Source of the DNA: Anaerolineae bacterium
Lineage (GTDB): Bacteria > Chloroflexota > Anaerolineae > Aggregatilineales > Phototrophicaceae
Direction: 5' to 3'
NCBI GenBank assembly: GCA_022821805.1
Contig: JAJECX010000044.1
Span: 171,304-235,303 of the forward strand
DNA: 64,000 bases
Shown here: piece after piece, positions 59,866 through 64,000 of the stretch
How the letters are laid out: the number at the start of each line of letters is the position of its first letter
Numbering within the stretch: position 1 is the first letter of the stretch
Made by a program: the position numbers and the translations under genes
The notes under the pieces: model-generated
Databases searched by the model: none
The model's input: only the letters and a program-made list of their open reading frames with translations
What the model was told of the DNA's origin: nothing

Positions 59866-59908
59866 AATTCAGGATTGCGGAACGCGAAATCAACTTGAGG
59901 AGTGACTT

Positions 59909-60238
59909 ATGGCTAGTTCGGATGAAGTAAAGGGATTGTTTCCGGCGATGGCGGAACGCCTGATTCCAGAAAAAGCGGCTGAAGTAAACACTACGATTCT
60001 CTTTGATCTGAGCGGCGACAACGGTGGACTGTATTGGCTGCAGATTGCCGATGGCGCAGCGACCGCGGGCGAAGGCGATGTGACCGACCCGGCAATGACC
60101 GTTAAGGCGAGCGCAGATGATTGGTTCGCGGTGGCTACGGGACAGATGAATGCGATGCAGGCATTTATGACCGGAAAACTGAAGATCCTTGGTGATATGG
60201 GTCTGGCGATGAAGATGCAGACGATGTTCGAGCAATAG
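59909..60238 (+). CDS. SCP2 sterol-transfer-domain protein
   Basis: 109 residues, the size of a stand-alone SCP2 domain: VNTTILFDLSGDNGGLYWLQI, ATAGEGDVTDPAMTVKASADDWFAV and TGKLKILGDMGLAMKMQTMF. SCP2 domains bind lipids in a hydrophobic tunnel; in bacteria they occur alone or with lipid-metabolic enzymes. GAGGAGT lies 5 nt before the ATG. It is convergent with the HEAT-repeat gene, with 14 bp between stops. Confidence 0.9.
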   Translation: MASSDEVKGLFPAMAERLIPEKAAEVNTTILFDLSGDNGGLYWLQIADGAATAGEGDVTDPAMTVKASADDWFAVATGQMNAMQAFMTGKLKILGDMGLAMKMQTMFEQ

Positions 60239-60252
60239 TCAAAGATTATGGT

Positions 60253-61266
60253 CTAGAACTCATCGTCAAGCTCCAAGTGAAGCGAGGCGGAACTCAAGCT
60301 GAAGCCAGCGGCATCCAATGCCTCGTCAATCGCTGCGACCAAGTTTTCGTCCGCTATCGTCTCATCCAGGCGCGCCAAAATCTCAAAGGCAAGTCTTCCG
60401 CCGATCTCCCCGAGCGACCATATTGCCATCATCTGAATCTCTTGATCTTCGCTCTGCGCTAATTCGCCGATTCGCTGCACAGAATCCACAACTTGAATTC
60501 GACCGCAAGCTCTAATGGCTTCGTATACATATTCGTTATTGTCGTTCTCCAACTCATTCAATAGCTGGTCCCGCCAGGTCTGGTTGCAGGTTCGCCCCAT
60601 TGCGAAGAGCGCGCCAATTCTTAGCTCGTGATTTCCGTCGGCGTAGGCGGCCAGGATAAGTTGCTCCACTGCTGAATGGCTTGAGTTGGCAAGCGATTCC
60701 AGGGCTCGGCGGCGAATCTCCACCGGCTCTGACATATTCTTGTGAATCGTGTAAGTCAGGGCTTGCGCTTCGTCGGCGAGCTCAGCCGGGATATCGCCGT
60801 ATTCGCCCAACAAAATGAAGCGCCCCAAGCTTTCAAGCGCGCGACTTCTAATCTTTACTTCGGGGTCGGATTCGGCCAGACTCATGAGCTTTTGCATGGT
60901 TTCAGCTGACTCATCTGTCCAGAGCAAATCGATCGCTTTCGCGCGGACGAGACCGCTTTCATCCATTATGCTGAGCAGGGCGATTTCGCGAAAGCTCAGT
61001 TCAAACATGGCTTCGCTGGCTTCATTGAGCGCGCTTAACACGCGGTGCTTGGCGACCGCGGTCAGGCGGCTCCAAACGGGAATTACCGCCTTCAACTCGT
61101 CGCCGGTCATTTCGCTGAGTCCGTAGACAACAGTCGATGGGACGACTGTGTTTGAAGCGGCTTGCTGGCGCCCTAAGGCTTGGGCAAGTTCGGAAATTGG
61201 AGGCTTGCGGAACGAAAGCTCGGACGCTTCCTCATCAAAGCCCGGCTTCTGCTCGTTTCCGTCCAT
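60253..61266 (-). CDS. HEAT-repeat protein
   Basis: 337 residues, cytoplasmic, acidic. From about residue 60 on there are five to seven helical repeats of HEAT type: VRAKAIDLLW, VKIRSRALESLGRFIL, VEIRRRALESLANS, HELRIGALFAMGR, EYVYEAIRACGRI, QEIQMMAIWSLGEIGG. Such solenoids mediate protein contacts; several related proteins bind phycobilin lyase or bacterial signalling partners, but nothing here selects a function. The ATG overlaps the rseP stop by one base (TAATG), so the two are translationally coupled. Confidence 0.87.
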   Translation of the reverse strand: MDGNEQKPGFDEEASELSFRKPPISELAQALGRQQAASNTVVPSTVVYGLSEMTGDELKAVIPVWSRLTAVAKHRVLSALNEASEAMFELSFREIALLSIMDESGLVRAKAIDLLWTDESAETMQKLMSLAESDPEVKIRSRALESLGRFILLGEYGDIPAELADEAQALTYTIHKNMSEPVEIRRRALESLANSSHSAVEQLILAAYADGNHELRIGALFAMGRTCNQTWRDQLLNELENDNNEYVYEAIRACGRIQVVDSVQRIGELAQSEDQEIQMMAIWSLGEIGGRLAFEILARLDETIADENLVAAIDEALDAAGFSLSSASLHLELDDEF

Positions 61267-62768
61267 TAGTTGATGGAAGGCGGATTGATCAGGTCATAGA
61301 TCATGACAACAGCGCCGAGCGCCAGTAGCAGCACGATGCCGATTTGATGAATGCGGGCTTCGGTCTTGGCTTTGACGGGCTTCCCGCGCAGCATTTCGAA
61401 GATGACAAATACGATCCTGCCGCCATCGAGCGCCGGAATCGGCAGAAGATTGCTGACGCCCAAGAATATGCTGATCAGCGCGATGAAGTTCAGCATCAGC
61501 CCAGGCCCCTCTTGCAGGCTGCGCTGCAGAAACTCTCCGCCGATCTTGCTAATGCCGATGATGCTTATCGGTCTGGCGTCCCGACCGCTGAGCGAGCCGT
61601 CCAGCAAGCGCCCCGGGATCGACGCAATCAGCCTAAAGGTCGTGGCAGTTGTGCGGACGCTGTATGAGATGGCATCCGGAATGCTCTGCGGGATCAGCTC
61701 GCGTTTGTAACCGGCGTTGGCGAAACGGGTCCGGTCACGCAAGCCGAGCTGCGAACGAATCCCAATGCCCAAGCGACCTTCACCCTCCGGTGGATTGACG
61801 CGCGGCGTAACCGTCACCACAATATGCTCGACCGAACCGTCATCCAGCTCACGATTGAGCGTCAGCGGCAGCGGCCGTCCCTCGAATGCCCGCGACGCTT
61901 CGTTCAACGCCTTAACCGGATTGCCCGATGACGCAATTGGCGCATGGTTGATTTGGCTGATGATATCGCCCGGCAGTATGCCAGCGCGGTCAGCCGGAGA
62001 TTCTTCAAGCACTTGCATCACTTGAACCAGACCGTGTCGCTCGCTGAAATCAGGCTTTACCGTCAGTTCGTATTCGGCGCCTGTATCATGCTGAATCAGC
62101 GAAAACGTGATCATGTCGCCGCTGTAGCTTTTGAGTCTTTCATGGAATTCAACGAAGTCGGCGAAGCGCTCGCCATTGATCCTTTCAATGGCGTCGCCAG
62201 CTTCCGCGTTGGTGCCATCAAAAAGGGAGCCTGCCGGAATCGTGGCAATTTGACTTAATCCGCCTACTGGCATTGAAAGCCCGATCAGCGCCACTAGGAA
62301 GAACAAGATCAGCGCCATGATGAAATTGGCGATGGCGCCAGCGGCCATAAAGAAGATACGACCTAGCGCCGGCGCCTCATTTACCGACATCATCTTGCGC
62401 TCGTCGACGCCGCGCAAGCGCAGCATCTCGCGCTCGGAAACTAGGCGAACGAAGCCGGATCGCCGCCGCTCCAGGACGACGCGATCGCGCTTGACCTTGT
62501 CGTCGCTGGCGGGTCCAATCATGTCCTCTCCCAGCGGCCGAACAAACCCGCCCAAGGGCAGCAAATTGATCGTGAATTCAGTCTCACCCAGCATGAATAA
62601 ACGGCCCGCGCGCGGCGGGAAGCCGATGCCGAATTCAAGCACATTGATCCCCACGAGCCGGGCAGCGATGAAATGACCCAACTCATGAATGATGACGGCT
62701 GGAATTAGCACCAGCGCGAAGGCAGCCAGCGCCAGCAGGATGTCATTTGCAGCGGCGGAATGCAGCAT
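61266..62768 (-). CDS. rseP: Site-2 zinc metalloprotease RseP (M50)
   Basis: About 500 residues. The active-site motif IIHELGHFIAARLVGI is near residue 26 of the chosen start, with LLPIPALDGGRIVF (LDG third ligand) near the C-terminus; a PDZ domain lies between (VLEESPADRAGILPGDIISQINH). There are four main membrane segments. It cuts membrane-bound regulatory proteins such as anti-sigma factors. A start at ATG 62768 with AAGGG 10 nt upstream is preferred; the frame extends to 62834. It is co-transcribed with the HEAT gene and follows mvaD by 84 bp. Confidence 0.94.
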   Translation of the reverse strand: MLHSAAANDILLALAAFALVLIPAVIIHELGHFIAARLVGINVLEFGIGFPPRAGRLFMLGETEFTINLLPLGGFVRPLGEDMIGPASDDKVKRDRVVLERRRSGFVRLVSEREMLRLRGVDERKMMSVNEAPALGRIFFMAAGAIANFIMALILFFLVALIGLSMPVGGLSQIATIPAGSLFDGTNAEAGDAIERINGERFADFVEFHERLKSYSGDMITFSLIQHDTGAEYELTVKPDFSERHGLVQVMQVLEESPADRAGILPGDIISQINHAPIASSGNPVKALNEASRAFEGRPLPLTLNRELDDGSVEHIVVTVTPRVNPPEGEGRLGIGIRSQLGLRDRTRFANAGYKRELIPQSIPDAISYSVRTTATTFRLIASIPGRLLDGSLSGRDARPISIIGISKIGGEFLQRSLQEGPGLMLNFIALISIFLGVSNLLPIPALDGGRIVFVIFEMLRGKPVKAKTEARIHQIGIVLLLALGAVVMIYDLINPPSIN

Positions 62769-62852
62769 TTGCGATAACCCTTCAATCCGATTCCATACGA
62801 TACCATTATACGCGCGAGTTAGGCTCAGGCGCAATATAGTTCAAGGCTACCC

Positions 62853-63845
62853 TTAGTCAGTGGGCAAAACGTGAGCTCCGCGGCCTACGCCGGAGCGGAG
62901 TATGTCAATTTCGCCGCAGAGATCGCGTAATCGAATGGCCACCGCATCTGCGTCGCCGTCCGCGCAAATACAATGCACATTGGGACCGGCATCCAATGTG
63001 TAGCAGACCATTAGTTTATCGTCCTGCCGCCAGCGGCGCACTCCCTCCATGATCGCGAGCGAGAGCGGCTCCCAGTAAAATAGCGGAGGTTTGCTCGTCA
63101 TCATCACCGCATGCATCAGGTTGCTGTCCGCTTCGACTGTCTCGGCGAAGCTTTCGAAGTCTCTCCCCACAATCGCAGTCTTTACTGAGGCGATTCGTTC
63201 CGCCGCCGAAGCCACTCTTGCAGGCTGAAAGATGCTGCTGGAGGCCGTCTCGTGACCCGCGCTCGATCCGATCCGTTTGTGTTCCCGACTGACGATCGCG
63301 ATTAGATCTACCAGTTTCCAATGGTCAGCCGGCGCGAAAGTCTCCGCGTACGATGTTTCGTGGCTGTCGCCAGCGTGCCATTCGACGAAACCCGGCGGAA
63401 TCGAGCGCGCGGCCGAGCCAGAGCCTAATCGGGAGAGGATGCTGAGCTCCCGTTCTGATACCGTTGTGTTTAGCGCGGCACAAGCGGCGGTGGTCAACGC
63501 GGCAAAGGCCGACGCCGACGACGCGATTCCTGTGCCCATCGGAAAGTTATTTCTTGAGTCGACTCGCGCGAATCGATCGGTTTCGAATCGAGCTCGCAGC
63601 GTATCCAGATGATTTTCCACGCGCATCCTCGCAGTTTCGTTGGCGATTGCCCCATTGATTGTCAGCGTGTCCGCGTCCAGTCCGCTGTTCCACTCGACAG
63701 CGGTAGTCGTATGAAGATCGGCGAGATTCATGCTGATGGAGGCATTGGCCGGCAGCCGCAGACCTTGGTCACGGTTGCCCCAATACTTCACAAAGGCGAT
63801 ATTGGAATGCGCTCTTGCTGTGGCGGAACCGGCGACTTTTGTCAT
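62853..63845 (-). CDS. mvaD: Diphosphomevalonate decarboxylase family (GHMP kinase superfamily)
   Basis: 330 residues: SNIAFVKYWGNRD, ISMNLADLHTTTAV, GTGIASSASAFAAL (ATP-binding loop), GSGSAARSIPPGFVEWHAGD at 141-160, and CYTLDAGPNVHCIC with the catalytic Asp285. The family decarboxylates mevalonate 5-diphosphate to IPP; close relatives in some Chloroflexota (known from Roseiflexus) instead use mevalonate 5-phosphate, so the substrate is uncertain. The GG that often follows the CRS motif is PPG here. Its leader has no clear ribosome site, and an IS-like element begins about 20 bp upstream. It supports the mevalonate route together with the type 2 isomerase at 26-27 kb. Confidence 0.92.
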   Translation of the reverse strand: MTKVAGSATARAHSNIAFVKYWGNRDQGLRLPANASISMNLADLHTTTAVEWNSGLDADTLTINGAIANETARMRVENHLDTLRARFETDRFARVDSRNNFPMGTGIASSASAFAALTTAACAALNTTVSERELSILSRLGSGSAARSIPPGFVEWHAGDSHETSYAETFAPADHWKLVDLIAIVSREHKRIGSSAGHETASSSIFQPARVASAAERIASVKTAIVGRDFESFAETVEADSNLMHAVMMTSKPPLFYWEPLSLAIMEGVRRWRQDDKLMVCYTLDAGPNVHCICADGDADAVAIRLRDLCGEIDILRSGVGRGAHVLPTD

Positions 63846-63911
63846 GACTCAGAACCATTCACTAGGTTCTGTTGATATTTTGGCATTGGCATCTGCATAA
63901 ATGCGTAAAAT

Positions 63912-63934
63912 AGTCTCATGACAAACATGAGACT
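63912..63934 (+). promoter_or_regulatory. Perfect inverted repeat over the transposase start codons
   Basis: AGTCTCATG (63912-63920) and CATGAGACT (63926-63934) are perfect 9-base inverted arms around ACAAA. Both possible start codons (63918, 63927) lie in the arms, so in mRNA the start would be hidden in a hairpin. Confidence 0.75.
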
Positions 63935-64000
63935 ATCTGACGAACAATGGACGAAGATACGGGATTTTCTGGCAAATGAGTCGAATGTTTACCTTGGCAA
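63918..64000 (+). CDS. Transposase N-terminus (IS5-like), partial
   Basis: The first 27 codons are visible; the protein begins MTNMRLSDEQWTKIRDFL. The L-(S/T)-D-E-Q-W-x-x-I pattern is the typical N-terminus of IS5-family DDE transposases (DUF4096-like). The catalytic part is beyond the window edge, so it cannot be judged whether the gene is intact. Confidence 0.6.
   Translation, partial: MTNMRLSDEQWTKIRDFLANESNVYLG

Larger units (their letters stand above)
63865..64000 (+). mobile_element. Left end of an IS5-like insertion element, cut by the window edge
   Basis: The sequence GGTTCTGTTGA at 63865-63875, preceded by CTA, resembles the terminal repeats of IS5/IS427-group elements, and a transposase-like frame starts 53 bp further on. 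The right end and the target duplication are beyond the window, so the boundary is an estimate. Confidence 0.5.

Overview
This 64 kb window looks like a piece of a bacterial chromosome of medium-high G+C. My best guess is a Chloroflexota (Anaerolineae-like) bacterium. The guess rests on the gene mix: mevalonate-type isoprenoid genes (mvaD, type 2 idi) in a bacterium, an archaeal/fungal-type aspartate-semialdehyde dehydrogenase, polyphosphate glucokinase, a TIGR01906/DUF1461 membrane protein, a MoxR-DUF58 pair, many lipoproteins with PKD, TolB-like, SH3b or LysM domains, an L,D-transpeptidase, and no lipopolysaccharide or outer-membrane assembly genes. No rRNA, CRISPR array or prophage was seen. 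The only mobile element is the start of an IS-like element cut by the right window edge.

Layout. 1-13.6 kb: a cut-off polyprenyl-phosphate sugar-phosphate transferase; the glycolytic genes gap, pgk and tpiA followed by an unusual membrane protein; a Tat-exported deacetylase; a membrane-anchored spermidine synthase-like protein coupled to a DUF1461 protein; an acetyltransferase; a sarcosine-oxidase-like enzyme; DUF58 and MoxR. 13.8-28.2 kb: housekeeping and regulation (roadblock protein, pyrG, an adenosine-deaminase-like protein without its metal ligands, Hsp20, pheA-asd, L,D-transpeptidase, ppgK, flavin reductase, orphan response regulator, PP2C phosphatase, hemW, idi2, acpP, a DinB-like protein).

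28.2-41.7 kb: a dense minus-strand run of nine genes that I read as one surface-polysaccharide operon. In transcription order it has a five-PKD TolB-like lipoprotein, a THUMP RNA methyltransferase, a DUF348-G5-propeller lipoprotein, a glycoside-hydrolase-like domain fused to an O-antigen-ligase-like membrane domain, UDP-xylose synthase, a second polymerase/ligase, GtrA, a GT4 glycosyltransferase and a membrane protein. UDP-xylose synthase points to a pentose-containing glycan. The fused hydrolase domain appears to lack its nucleophile.

41.8-64 kb: a secreted propeller-like protein; plsX-fabF-trmFO-hflX with a recognisable promoter; tRNA-Leu(GAG) and tRNA-Glu(CTC), each with its own promoter and terminator; smpB, trpS, a YjbQ protein without a standard start codon, a PhyH dioxygenase, YigZ, a TPR protein, SH3b proteins, an IscA-type protein, a LysM-M23 lipoprotein with an altered metal site, an SCP2 protein, a HEAT-repeat protein, rseP and mvaD. 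The IS-like element begins about 20 bp upstream of mvaD.

The strongest second-look items are the adenosine-deaminase pseudoenzyme, the glycosidase-ligase fusion and its operon, the non-standard start of yjbQ, and the IS end placed against mvaD. All family names come from reading motifs by eye; no database search was possible.
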